Source of the DNA: Caulobacter sp.
GTDB taxonomy: Bacteria > Pseudomonadota > Alphaproteobacteria > Caulobacterales > Caulobacteraceae
Direction: 5' to 3'
Assembly (NCBI GenBank): GCA_029866155.1
Contig: JARWZW010000013.1
Span: 124,001-188,000 of the forward strand
DNA: 64,000 nt
The notes beneath the pieces are model-generated. The model was not told the DNA's origin, searched no databases, and saw only the letters and a list, made by a program, of their open reading frames with translations. A program made the translations under genes and the position numbers. Of this stretch, positions 36,062-45,406 are shown piece by piece (the first letter of the stretch is position 1; every line of letters starts with the position of its first letter).

Positions 36062-36973
36062 TCAGGCGTTGAAGTTCAGCTTCAGGCCCGGGCGCGGCCA
36101 GCGGGCGCGATAGAGCTTGCCGGTCCCGGAGGCCGTGATCCAGGCGGTCTGCATGTCGTCGCCGCCAAAGCAGATATTGGTCACCAGGATGTCCGGGAAG
36201 GGATAGTGCTCGGTCGAGCCATCCGGATCAAAGGCGGTGATCCCGCCATTGATGATGGTCGCCACACAGACCTTGCCGCCGGCCTCGACCGCCAGGCTGT
36301 CCAGCAGCTGGTAGCCCGGCAGGTTGCAGACAACCCGGCCAGGCTGGAACGGCGGGGGCTCGGCCAGCTGACCCGGGGCGGAGATGTCAAAGGCCCAGAG
36401 GCGGCCAAGATTGGTGTCGGCCATATAGACCACGTCCTCGTCCGGCGAGAGGCCCACGCCATTGGGCGAGACGAAGTGGTCGCGCAGGCGGGTGATGCTC
36501 GAGCCGTCGGTCCGGGCGTAGTAGAGGGCGCCGAACTTGCGGCCCTCGGGCGTCGAACAGCCGTGATCTGTGAACCAGAAGCCGCCGGTCCTGTCGAACA
36601 CCAGGTCATTGGGGCCGACCAGCCGCTTGCCGTCGCAGGAGTCATAGAGGGTCTCGACCTTGCCGGTGGCGATATCGACCCTCTGGATCGAGCCGCCGAC
36701 ATGCTCGGGCGGAGTCGGGCCGGGAATGGTCAGGCCCTGCTGTTCCAGCCACTGGAAGCTGCCACCGTTGTTGGTGACATAGATGGCGCCGTCCGGGCCG
36801 ATGGCTGCGCCATTGGGGCCGCCGCCGGTCTCGGCCACCAGGCTGGTCTTGCCGTCGGGGGTGATGCGCGTCAGCCGCTGGCCCTGAATCTCGGTCAGGA
36901 TCACTGAACCGTCCTGCATGGCGATCGGGCCTTCAGGGAACTTGAGGCCTTCTGCGACCAACTGGATTTCCAT
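36062..36973 (-). CDS. SMP-30/gluconolactonase-like beta-propeller hydrolase
   Basis: A 303-residue soluble six-bladed propeller. Motifs of the SMP-30/gluconolactonase/LRE family: LKFPEGPIAMQDGSVILTEI at the N-terminus (metal-ligand Glu), GGPNGAAIGPDGAIYVTNNGG, GPNDLVFDRTGGFWFTDHG, and SPNGVGLSPDEDVVYMADT with the conserved Asn/Asp metal ligands. Likely a sugar-acid lactonase. It lies 113 nt upstream of the SDR on the same strand, compatible with co-transcription. Confidence 0.9.
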   Translation of the reverse strand: MEIQLVAEGLKFPEGPIAMQDGSVILTEIQGQRLTRITPDGKTSLVAETGGGPNGAAIGPDGAIYVTNNGGSFQWLEQQGLTIPGPTPPEHVGGSIQRVDIATGKVETLYDSCDGKRLVGPNDLVFDRTGGFWFTDHGCSTPEGRKFGALYYARTDGSSITRLRDHFVSPNGVGLSPDEDVVYMADTNLGRLWAFDISAPGQLAEPPPFQPGRVVCNLPGYQLLDSLAVEAGGKVCVATIINGGITAFDPDGSTEHYPFPDILVTNICFGGDDMQTAWITASGTGKLYRARWPRPGLKLNFNA

Positions 36974-37064
36974 GCGACGTTTCCTCGAGTTCTGATTTTA
37001 TCGTTGGCGACGATAGAACCGCCTGACGGAGCGTCAGCGCAAGAGCCCTTGGCGCAGGAGACCG

Positions 37065-37577
37065 TCAGGGGCGCTCGAGAACCCGCAAAACAAAGTCATG
37101 ATCATCGCCTTCGCCGGCCGTCCGGGGCTCGACGCTGACCTCGCGCCAGGCAGATTCGTCGAAGTCCGGAAACAGGGTGTCGCCTTCGGGCTCGGCCTGG
37201 ACCTCGGTCATGTAGATCCGGCGGGCCTTGGGCAGGGCCAGGGCGTAGAGGGCCGCGCCGCCAATGACGCAGATCTCGGAGACGCCGTCCTCCTCGGCCT
37301 GTTCCCGGGCGGTGGCGACCGCTTCGTTGAAATTCTCGAAGGCCAGGGCGTGGCGGGATTCGAAGCTGCCGTCTCTGGTCAGGACGATGTTCATCCGGCC
37401 GGGGAGGGGCTTGAACGGCAGGCTGTCCCAGGTGCGCCGACCCATGATCACAGGCTTTCCGACCGTCACCGACTTGAACCAGGCCAGGTCGGATTTGAGG
37501 CGCCAGGGAAGGCCGCCATCGCGCCCGATGACGCCGTTGCGTGCCCGGGCGGCGACGAGGGAGATGGGAATGGCCAT
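37065..37577 (-). CDS. folA: Dihydrofolate reductase
   Basis: A 170-residue DHFR reducing dihydrofolate with NADPH. Landmarks: NGVIGRDGGLPWRLKSDLAWF with the Trp and the active-site Asp at the helix start, PVIMGRRTWDSLPFKPLPGR, and ICVIGGAALYALALPKARRIY. Regenerates folate consumed by thymidylate synthase, encoded about 1.2 kb away on the same strand but separated by an MDR gene on the other strand. Confidence 0.96.
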   Translation of the reverse strand: MAIPISLVAARARNGVIGRDGGLPWRLKSDLAWFKSVTVGKPVIMGRRTWDSLPFKPLPGRMNIVLTRDGSFESRHALAFENFNEAVATAREQAEEDGVSEICVIGGAALYALALPKARRIYMTEVQAEPEGDTLFPDFDESAWREVSVEPRTAGEGDDHDFVLRVLERP

Positions 37578-37722
37578 GACGGGGGTCTATCCCGCCGACA
37601 GGGCGCCCGTCGAGGCCCCAGGCAGGGGAGGCGGCCGGTTGACGCAGCATTGATCCTGTCCGGTCAATCGCTAGGTTATCGCCCGGAACTCTGGCCTTGT
37701 CGGGCCGTAGGGGGAGAGACCA

Positions 37723-38745
37723 ATGAACGATATCGCCCAGGAAATGCATATGGCCCGGACGGGACCGGCGAAGGTCCTGAAGATGCGGGAGGTGACACTG
37801 GCCCCGCCCCAGGCCGGAGAGGTGCGGGTGGCGATCGAGGCGGCGGGCATCGCCTTTGCCGATATTGTCATGCGCCAGGGCATGTATCCGGGGGTCCGGG
37901 CGCCCGTCACGCCGGGCTATGACCTGATCGGCCGGGTGGAGGCCCTTGGGCCGGGGGTCGAGGGACTGGCGGTCGGCGACAGGGTGGCCGGCCTGACCGT
38001 TACCGGCTCCTATGCCAGCCGCCGCAATGTCGAGGCGAGATGGCTGGCGTCGGCGCCGGAGGGCGTGGACGCGGCGTCCCTGGTGGCCGGGGTGCTGAAC
38101 GGCCTGACCGCCTGGCAGATGTTCAACCGGATCGCCGTCGCCCAGCCGGGCGAATGGGTGCTGGTCCATGGTGCAGCGGGCGGGGTTGGCACCCTGTTGC
38201 TGGACCTGGCCCGACTGGCCGGGGTCCGGGCCATCGGGACGGCTTCCGCCGGAAAGCGGAGCGTGGTCGAGGCCCGGGGCGGGGTGCATCTGGACTATCG
38301 CGCCGGTGACGTGGCGGTGGCCGTCAAGGAAATCTCCAGCGGCGGCGTGGTCGCCGCCTATGACCATATCGGCGGCAAGCATCTGAAGGCCGAGTCCATC
38401 GCCGCCCTGCGCAGTGGCGGCACGGCGGTGCTCTATGGCGGCTATGACGCAACACGGGGCGGCAAGCTTCGGCTGGGGGCCGTGGCGGACATGATGCTCA
38501 ATAACAACCTGTCGGCCCTGACCCTGTTCGGGGCGAGCCAGGGCGTGGTCGGCTACAATGTCACCAGCTGGCGCGACGCCCGCCCCGCCGCCTTCCGCCA
38601 CGACCTGAAGGCCGTCATGGACCTGATCGGTTCGGGCGCCCTCGTCCCTCTTGTGGCCAGGGTCCTGCCCCTGGCCGAGGCGGCCGAGGGGCAGCGCCTT
38701 CTGGAAGGCGCCACCCTCGCAGGGAAGATCGTCCTGCAGCCCTGA
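37723..38745 (+). CDS. Medium-chain (quinone oxidoreductase-like) dehydrogenase
   Basis: A 340-residue MDR-family NAD(P)H-dependent oxidoreductase without visible zinc ligands. GroES-like N-terminal domain (VRVAIEAAGIAFADIVMRQG, PGYDLIGRVEALGPGVEGL) and Rossmann domain with VLVHGAAGGVGTLLLDLARL. SD GGGGGAGAG upstream. Likely a quinone or enone reductase; substrate not inferable. Inserted on the plus strand between folA and thyA. Confidence 0.9.
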   Translation: MNDIAQEMHMARTGPAKVLKMREVTLAPPQAGEVRVAIEAAGIAFADIVMRQGMYPGVRAPVTPGYDLIGRVEALGPGVEGLAVGDRVAGLTVTGSYASRRNVEARWLASAPEGVDAASLVAGVLNGLTAWQMFNRIAVAQPGEWVLVHGAAGGVGTLLLDLARLAGVRAIGTASAGKRSVVEARGGVHLDYRAGDVAVAVKEISSGGVVAAYDHIGGKHLKAESIAALRSGGTAVLYGGYDATRGGKLRLGAVADMMLNNNLSALTLFGASQGVVGYNVTSWRDARPAAFRHDLKAVMDLIGSGALVPLVARVLPLAEAAEGQRLLEGATLAGKIVLQP

Positions 38746-38750
38746 ACGTA

Positions 38751-39617
38751 TCAAACCGCGATGGGGGCCTTGATGGCGGGGTGGGCCTGATAGTTCCGGA
38801 TCTGGAAGTCGGAAAGTTCAAAGGCGAACAGATCTGTCTTGTCGGCCAGGTCCATGGTCGGGAAGTCCATGGGCTGGCGGGACAGCTGCTCCCGGGCCTG
38901 GTCGATATGGTTCAGATAGAGATGGGCGTCGCCGAAGCTGTGGACGAACTCGCCGGGCTGCAGGCCGGTGACTTTCGCCACCATCAGGGTCAGCAGGGCG
39001 TACGAAGCGATGTTGAAGGGCACGCCCAGGAAGACATCGGCGCTGCGCTGGTAGAGCTGGCAGCTGAGCCGGCCCTCGGCCACGAAGAACTGGAACAGGC
39101 AGTGACAGGGCGGCAGGGCCATGTCGTCGACATCGGCCGGGTTCCAGGCGCTGACGATATGGCGGCGGCTGTTGGGGTTTTCCTTCAGGCTTTTCACCAC
39201 GGCGCTGATCTGGTCGATCACCCGGCCGTCCGGCGCCGTCCAGCTGCGCCATTGCTTGCCATAGACCGGCCCTAGATCGCCGCTGGCGTCGGCCCATTCG
39301 TCCCAGATGCTGACCCCGTGATCTTTCAGATAGGCGATGTTGGTGTCGCCCCTGAGGAACCAGAGGAGCTCGACGATGATCGATCTGAGGTGCAGCTTCT
39401 TGGTGGTCAGAAGCGGAAAACCTTTCGCCAGGTCAAAGCGGATCTGGCGACCGAAGACGCCAAGCGTGCCCGTGCCGGTCCGGTCGCCGCGCTGCACCCC
39501 ATTGGCGAGGATGTCGGCCAGTAGTCCGAGAAACTGCTGTTCCGGATGGGCGTCGCCGTCCCGGGCGGCAAGGGTCGCCAAATCGGTCGAGGCGGGGCAG
39601 TCGAGGGGAGGGGGCAA
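38751..39617 (-). CDS. thyA: Thymidylate synthase
   Basis: A 288-residue ThyA converting dUMP to dTMP with methylene-tetrahydrofolate. Clear signature: [62 protein letters not shown], catalytic Cys in [10 protein letters not shown], and [17 protein letters not shown]. There is no in-frame ATG near the N-terminus; a TTG at 39617 with GGAG eight bases upstream is the best start, giving about 24 residues more than E. coli ThyA. Confidence 0.96.
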   Translation of the reverse strand: MPPPLDCPASTDLATLAARDGDAHPEQQFLGLLADILANGVQRGDRTGTGTLGVFGRQIRFDLAKGFPLLTTKKLHLRSIIVELLWFLRGDTNIAYLKDHGVSIWDEWADASGDLGPVYGKQWRSWTAPDGRVIDQISAVVKSLKENPNSRRHIVSAWNPADVDDMALPPCHCLFQFFVAEGRLSCQLYQRSADVFLGVPFNIASYALLTLMVAKVTGLQPGEFVHSFGDAHLYLNHIDQAREQLSRQPMDFPTMDLADKTDLFAFELSDFQIRNYQAHPAIKAPIAV

Positions 39618-39697
39618 GGGAGCGTCTCCAGGGAGCGTCAGACTGGGCCGATTCTCTGGGTGATGGGGCCTGGGTCCGATCGCCGGACTTTAGCGGA

Positions 39698-40252
39698 CTA
39701 TCCGGCGAAACCGCCAGCAGCGAGATAGACCAGTTCTTCCGGCGAAGAGTCTCGTCCGAGCGGCAGGTTTCGATGCGGAAACCGGCCGAAGCGGGCGATC
39801 AGGTCGCGGTGCATGACCGCAAACCGCAAGAGATCCTGATCGCCGGTTTCGTCGACCAGGCCCTGGATCAGGCCGATACAGAGATCCTGGTCACCCAGGT
39901 CTTCGGAATGTTCGAAGGGCAGATAGAAGAAGAGGCGCAGGCTGGCGGAGACCTGCTGGTCGAACTCCAGGGTCAGGGCCTTGCGGGCGATCGAGCGGGC
40001 CTTGCCGTCGGTGGCGAAGGCATGTCCCGATCCCCGCCAGAGATTGCGGGGAAACTGGTCCAGCAGAATCAGCAGGGCCAGACAGCCCTCCGCGGACGAT
40101 TGCCAGTCATCATAGTCGCCGCGAGCGGCGGCGAGATGCACCGGTTCAAACCTCAGCCGGATCGCCTCGTCGAAACGGGCGTCCTTCTTGAACCACTTGG
40201 CGCTCCCGGCTGCAGACCAGTAGCTGACGACATCATTGGGATGAGCAGGCAT
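39698..40252 (-). CDS. DUF924 family protein
   Basis: A 184-residue soluble helical protein of the DUF924 (TPR-like) family: VVSYWSAAGSAKWFKKDARF at the start, CLALLILLDQFPRNLWRGSG with the conserved LLDQFPRN, LRLFFYLPFEHSEDLGDQD, and FGRFPHRN. No enzymatic role is established for the family. Stands alone between thyA and the divergent RcnB-like gene. Confidence 0.9.
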   Translation of the reverse strand: MPAHPNDVVSYWSAAGSAKWFKKDARFDEAIRLRFEPVHLAAARGDYDDWQSSAEGCLALLILLDQFPRNLWRGSGHAFATDGKARSIARKALTLEFDQQVSASLRLFFYLPFEHSEDLGDQDLCIGLIQGLVDETGDQDLLRFAVMHRDLIARFGRFPHRNLPLGRDSSPEELVYLAAGGFAG

Positions 40253-40374
40253 GGACCAAACCTGCCGTCTGCTGTCATTCCGTTCAAGTCCGGTTCAGGT
40301 TAACAATATCATCTTGCACCGATGAAAGGACGAGCCGCGCCAGAAGGGGCGGGACTCGCGCAGGGGAGTGAACC

Positions 40375-41241
40375 ATGAGAACGGTGATTGTTGCGGCGGC
40401 GACGGCGGCGATGCTGCTTGGCGTTTCCAGTGCGGCCCTGGCGGCTGGCGGCCAGGACAAGGAAGCAGCCCAGGCCTCGTCTGGCGGCCAGTCCAATTCC
40501 GGCGCCAAGGCGCCTCGGGAAAACGCCAAGGGCGGACAGGGCGGCGGCGACCGCCAGAGGCCTAATCGTGAACCCCGCGCCGGCGGCCAGAACCCTGGTC
40601 AAAATCCCGGCCAGAACCAGGGCCAGAACCAGGGCAAGAGTCCCGGCCAGGGGCGCGGCCAGAATGGTGGCGGCAACGGCGTGGACGACGGTCAGCCCCG
40701 CGGCGACCGCATGCCGTCCCAGTTCGGAAAGGGCGGCGCCGGTGGCGGCGGTGACGACCGGGGTCGTCTTGAACGACGCGACAACGGCGAACGGGACCGG
40801 GATCGTGATCTTCGCGACCGTCCTGACCAGCGGGGCGACCGCGACCGGGCCGGCGATCACCGTCCAGGGGCCGGTCATGGCGACAACGACCGGCGCGACA
40901 ACCGTGACGTCCGGCGGCCCGGAGAGGGCAAGCAGCTGCGGGCCCGGGACAACAATCGGCGCTGGCACAATCCGCGCGACTGGCGTCCCAGCTACCGGGC
41001 GCCGCGCCGCTTCAAGGTCGGGGTCTATATCCGTCCCCGCGGGTGGTACGCCCGCACCTGGCGGTACGGCGATTTCCTGCCTTTTGGCTGGTACGGCTCC
41101 AGCTACTATCTCAACCACTATCAGTACGGGCTGCCCATGGCCTCGATCGGTACGGAGTGGGTCCGGGTCGGCGATGACGCCTATCTGGTCGATGTATGGT
41201 CCGGCCGGATCCTGACCATCTATTACGGCGTCTTCTGGTAG
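40375..41241 (+). CDS. RcnB-like secreted protein with Gly/Gln/Asn and Arg/Asp repeats
   Basis: A 288-residue exported protein. Signal peptide ends AALAAG. Residues about 60-100 are hexapeptide-like repeats (NPGQ, NQGQ), about 120-190 is an Arg/Asp-rich low-complexity stretch, and the last 90 residues hold the RcnB-type domain (GWYARTWRYGDFLPFGWYG; YGLPMASIGTEWVRVGDDAY). RcnB in E. coli is a periplasmic protein affecting nickel/cobalt homeostasis; whether this long repeat version does so is unknown. SD GGGGAG precedes the ATG; a strong terminator follows. Confidence 0.85.
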   Translation: MRTVIVAAATAAMLLGVSSAALAAGGQDKEAAQASSGGQSNSGAKAPRENAKGGQGGGDRQRPNREPRAGGQNPGQNPGQNQGQNQGKSPGQGRGQNGGGNGVDDGQPRGDRMPSQFGKGGAGGGGDDRGRLERRDNGERDRDRDLRDRPDQRGDRDRAGDHRPGAGHGDNDRRDNRDVRRPGEGKQLRARDNNRRWHNPRDWRPSYRAPRRFKVGVYIRPRGWYARTWRYGDFLPFGWYGSSYYLNHYQYGLPMASIGTEWVRVGDDAYLVDVWSGRILTIYYGVFW

Positions 41242-41264
41242 GCCGGGACCTGCGGCCTCAACAG

Positions 41265-41294
41265 GGCCCCGGAGGCGACTCCGGGGCCTTTTTT
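41265..41294 (+). terminator. Rho-independent terminator after the RcnB-like gene
   Basis: Perfect 10-bp stem GGCCCCGGAG / CTCCGGGGCC with GCGA tetraloop followed by six T. Separates the RcnB-like gene from ilvC. Confidence 0.92.
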
Positions 41295-41405
41295 GCGCGC
41301 TGGCCGCCCCCTGCCTTGACGGGCGGGTAAATTTCCGCTCGATAGCCGGGCTTTGCTGCACCGCCGTTGCGCGGGCACGGCCCAAACAGACTGTCCGGAG
41401 ATTAA

Positions 41406-42428
<1,023 letters not shown>

Positions 42429-42464
42429 TCCAGCTTTGCTGCAAAGCAAACTGGAGCCTCGACC

Positions 42465-42893
42465 TTGAACCGACGTTCTGCCGCTGCCGCCGCCCTGGCG
42501 GCAGGGGCTCTCTTCGCCCTCTGGTCTCCCGCCCGGGCGGCGCCGGACGCCCCCGTGGACCTGTCCGGCGTCGAGGTGGCGGCCGACCTGGCCGTTCGCC
42601 TGACCGTGGCCCTCGCCGGGGACATGACGGAACAGACCTATATCACCAGCGCCCCCTCGATGCTGAACTGCGGCGGCGCCCAGTTCCGCTTCCAGCAGGG
42701 CGAGGCCCGCAGCTGCTGGGTCTGGACCCGGCGAAAGAAGCCGGTCCTGCTGGCGGCCCAGTCCAATGGACGCTACGGCCTGGACTGGAAGGTGTCCTGG
42801 ACCGGCTGCGAACCGATCGACAGCGGCGCAGTCTGCCGTCTGACGCCGGAGGCGGAAACCCTTGTCTCGGCGACCATTTCCCGGCTGCGATAG
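42465..42893 (+). CDS. Small secreted protein of unknown function
   Basis: A 142-residue exported protein: signal peptide (AAAALAAGALFALWSPARAAP), then a mature domain with four Cys likely forming disulphides (SMLNCGGAQFRFQQGEARSCW, WTGCEPIDSGAVCRL). I do not recognise the family. The start is a TTG at 42465, with GGAG at 42453-42456; no ATG is available. It follows ilvC by 36 nt and precedes the deoxyribosyltransferase gene by 18 nt, so it may be co-transcribed with both. Confidence 0.75.
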   Translation: MNRRSAAAAALAAGALFALWSPARAAPDAPVDLSGVEVAADLAVRLTVALAGDMTEQTYITSAPSMLNCGGAQFRFQQGEARSCWVWTRRKKPVLLAAQSNGRYGLDWKVSWTGCEPIDSGAVCRLTPEAETLVSATISRLR

Positions 42894-42911
42894 CGGGTTC
42901 AGGGCCCAGCC

Positions 42912-43475
42912 ATGCGCGCCATAGCCAACCTTTATCTGGGCGGGCCGGACGACCTCTATCCGGAGGCCGCTCAACTGCGAAAACGGCAGAGGCTGCTGGC
43001 TGAAGGACGGGGCTTTTCCGTCCTGGCGCCTTTGCCGCTGGGGCCATCCCAGGATGATCACAGCGAACTGACGGCCCGGGCCCTCTATGCCGAACGTCTG
43101 GCCCGCCTCCGCCGGGCGGATGCCGGCATCATCAACCTGACGCCCTTTCGCGGCCCTGGCGCCGATGCCGGGGCGGCCTTCGAGATGGGTGTTCTGGCCG
43201 GCCGGTCCCGGCCGGTCATGGCCTGGATCAACCTGGCCGACGAGATGGAGGCGGAGTACCGCGAACGGGTCGATGGCTGGATGGGCTCACGCCTGGACGA
43301 AAGCGGCGTCCTGCGAGACGGCGAGGATTGCGAGATCGAGGATTTCGGCCTTCCGGAGGCCTCCCTGCTCTGGGCGGAGGCCCGGCGCCTGTTCGTCATC
43401 GTGACGGACGATCCGCTTTCGGATCTGACAGGCTTCGAGATGTGTCTGGACGCCCTGCGGCTCTACGCCGACTGA
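42912..43475 (+). CDS. Nucleoside 2-deoxyribosyltransferase
   Basis: A 187-residue protein with the family fold: LYLGGPDDLYPEAAQLRKRQ, a central DAGIINLTPFRGPGADAG and the catalytic glutamate motif AAFEMGVLAGR. Members transfer deoxyribose between bases or hydrolyse deoxynucleoside 5'-monophosphates. A salvage role in pyrimidine or purine deoxynucleotide metabolism is likely. Its last 13 nt overlap the convergent radical SAM gene. Confidence 0.87.
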   Translation: MRAIANLYLGGPDDLYPEAAQLRKRQRLLAEGRGFSVLAPLPLGPSQDDHSELTARALYAERLARLRRADAGIINLTPFRGPGADAGAAFEMGVLAGRSRPVMAWINLADEMEAEYRERVDGWMGSRLDESGVLRDGEDCEIEDFGLPEASLLWAEARRLFVIVTDDPLSDLTGFEMCLDALRLYAD

Positions 43476-44497
43476 AGCCGCCGCATCTGGCGCTGTGACC
43501 GGAGGTCTGCGGCGATGGCCGCAAGCTGCTGTTCGAACAGCCGGTCGCATCCGATACAGGGGTTTTCATAGGGACGGCCCTTGGGGGTCAGGGTCTGGGA
43601 GAGCTTGCGGAAGCTGTCCCGATCAATCCCCAGGGTTTCGCCCGCCTCGCCGGGATCGCCGCGATTCAGGGCCTCGAAGGCGGGGTGGCCGCGCAGGCCG
43701 TCGAGAATCTCCAGCAGGGGTTCCTCGGTCAGGTTGCCGATCGGGGCGCCGGTCTTCAGACAACAGGGGAAGACATCACCATTGGGCTCGATGGCCACTT
43801 CGCTGCCGACGGCGCGGTAGTCGAGGAAAGACCGGGCGCCGGAATGGCGGGCGCAGAAATTGGTGTTCCAGTCGGCGGTGGACAGATCATTGGTCCAGGC
43901 CCGGCCGCGCGGCCAGAGCTCGCCGATCCAGCGGCCAGGTTCGGCGCCGAAATACAGATAGGTCGGGCCTTCAACAGGCGGGGACTTGCCGGCGCCCAGC
44001 TTGACCTGGCTGACGCCCATGCGCGCCATCATGGCGTCGATCTTTTCCGCCAGCTTCGCCTGACGGGCGTCGGTCATGCCGACGTGGTAGCTGTCGAAGC
44101 CGGAAATGGCGATGCCGCTGACCCCGCGACTGAGCATGGCTTCGAGATGGGTTTCGTTCAGCCGGTCGCCCGTGGTCTGGATATGGATCTTCGGGCGCAG
44201 ATCCGGCGTCCAGCGCGTCTGGACCGCCTCGAGCACCGGATAGAAGATCCGCTGCCGAAACCCTTCCAGCAGCACTTCGCCGCCGGCCAGGATCAGACGG
44301 CCGGGCTGGCGGGCGCCGTCCTGGTCGAGATACCCGAAGTCGTCGGGCAGGTTCGCGATGACCCCGGCCCAGGCCTGTTCGCCCTCGGTCAGGACCTGGT
44401 CCAGCGCCCCCCGGACATAGGGTCGGAACCGGTCATCGTAGCAATGGGTGCAGCGGCGATGACAGGCCCAGGACAGGACCCAGTAGACAGATTCCAT
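43463..44497 (-). CDS. Radical SAM protein with C-terminal Cys-rich (SPASM-like) region
   Basis: A 344-residue enzyme. The iron-sulphur motif CHRRCTHC (C-x3-C-x2-C) is at residues 12-19, followed by the LILAGGEVLLEG segment in place of the usual GGEP motif and the barrel strands. A second Cys set (NTNFCARHSG, VFPCCLKTG, PCIGCDRLFEQQ) suggests an auxiliary cluster as in SPASM/Twitch enzymes that modify peptides or activate partner enzymes. No precursor peptide gene was found nearby, so the substrate is open. ATG at 44497 (MESVYWVL) places the motif correctly; 44521 is an alternative. Confidence 0.8.
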   Translation of the reverse strand: MESVYWVLSWACHRRCTHCYDDRFRPYVRGALDQVLTEGEQAWAGVIANLPDDFGYLDQDGARQPGRLILAGGEVLLEGFRQRIFYPVLEAVQTRWTPDLRPKIHIQTTGDRLNETHLEAMLSRGVSGIAISGFDSYHVGMTDARQAKLAEKIDAMMARMGVSQVKLGAGKSPPVEGPTYLYFGAEPGRWIGELWPRGRAWTNDLSTADWNTNFCARHSGARSFLDYRAVGSEVAIEPNGDVFPCCLKTGAPIGNLTEEPLLEILDGLRGHPAFEALNRGDPGEAGETLGIDRDSFRKLSQTLTPKGRPYENPCIGCDRLFEQQLAAIAADLRSQRQMRRLQSA

Positions 44498-44581
44498 GGA
44501 CCGACTCCGCAAGGCCGCCAAATCTAGCCCGAAGGGTGATCACGGTAAGTCGAATTCGACGTCAACCGCCCGTGACCGGCC

Positions 44582-45322
44582 TCAGGCTGCCCAGCCCAGA
44601 GCCTCGTCCCCGCGCAGGATGGCCTCGACTTCCGGCGTGTGTTTGGGGCCGGTCCTGGGGTGCAGCACCAGGGCCGGCAGCAGGACCAGGGGCGCGCGGC
44701 CGGTCTTGACCGCCCGGACGATGACCCGCTTGGCCGGCGTATCGGCAAAGGGCTGGATCGGTCGGATGCGGAAGGATCCCGCCTTGGCGCCCAGCAGGGC
44801 CAGCAGGTCCGCCAGCCGGTCGGCGCGATGTATGATGGTCAGGCTTCCGCCCTGGCGTACCGACTTCAGCAGAAAGCCTGTCCAGGCGGCCAGTCCGCCA
44901 TCGGCCATCCAGGCCCCGGCCTTGGCCGGCGCGGGACCGCGAAGGGCGGCGGGGTCGTCAAAGAAGGGCGGGTTTGACAGGGCGGCGTCGAAGCTTTCCA
45001 GGCCCAGGGCCTTGAAACCGGACTCCACCTCTCCGCCGATTATGGCCACCCGGTCGCCGAGGTCGTTGTCCCGGACGTTTTGTCGCGCCAGGTCAGCCGC
45101 CGCTCCGTCGCGTTCCAGACCGGTGAACTGGCTGTCCTGGCGCCGCCATGCCGCCGACAGGAGGGCGGCGCCGACGCCGCAGCCGGCCTCGATCACCCGT
45201 TGGCCGGGGGCTGAATCACAGGCTGCCGCCAGCAATGCGGCGTCCAGGCCAGCGCGATAGCCACGGCTCGGCTGTCGCAACGAGACGCGTCCATTGAGCA
45301 ATCGATCCTGCGTCTGATCCAT
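44582..45322 (-). CDS. TrmN6-like N6-adenine methyltransferase
   Basis: A 246-residue SAM-dependent methyltransferase: motif I VIEAGCGVGAALLSAAWR, the FTGLERDGAAADLARQNV acidic loop, and the catalytic NPPF (ALSNPPFFDDP) of N6-adenine methylases. Best match by pattern is the tRNA1(Val) A37 methyltransferase TrmN6/YfiC family; a ribosomal or other target is not excluded. ATG at 45322 (MDQTQDRLLNG) chosen; divergent from the prenyl synthase gene. Confidence 0.83.
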   Translation of the reverse strand: MDQTQDRLLNGRVSLRQPSRGYRAGLDAALLAAACDSAPGQRVIEAGCGVGAALLSAAWRRQDSQFTGLERDGAAADLARQNVRDNDLGDRVAIIGGEVESGFKALGLESFDAALSNPPFFDDPAALRGPAPAKAGAWMADGGLAAWTGFLLKSVRQGGSLTIIHRADRLADLLALLGAKAGSFRIRPIQPFADTPAKRVIVRAVKTGRAPLVLLPALVLHPRTGPKHTPEVEAILRGDEALGWAA

Positions 45323-45406
45323 TCCGGTCAATCGACGCCTTGTGCTAGTCCTTGGCCTGACCTATCCCGGCGCCTTGAGGGCCGCAACAGGCGGAACGAC
45401 GACCAG

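Noticed and set aside
40585..40660. Regular short repeats in the RcnB-like gene considered as CRISPR or a satellite
   Set aside because: They are in-frame codon repeats encoding NPGQ/NQGQ units with no spacers.
42433..42447. Inverted repeat GCTTTGC/GCAAAGC after ilvC considered as a terminator
   Set aside because: Loop of one to three bases, no T run, and it sits directly ahead of the next gene's ribosome site; more likely incidental.
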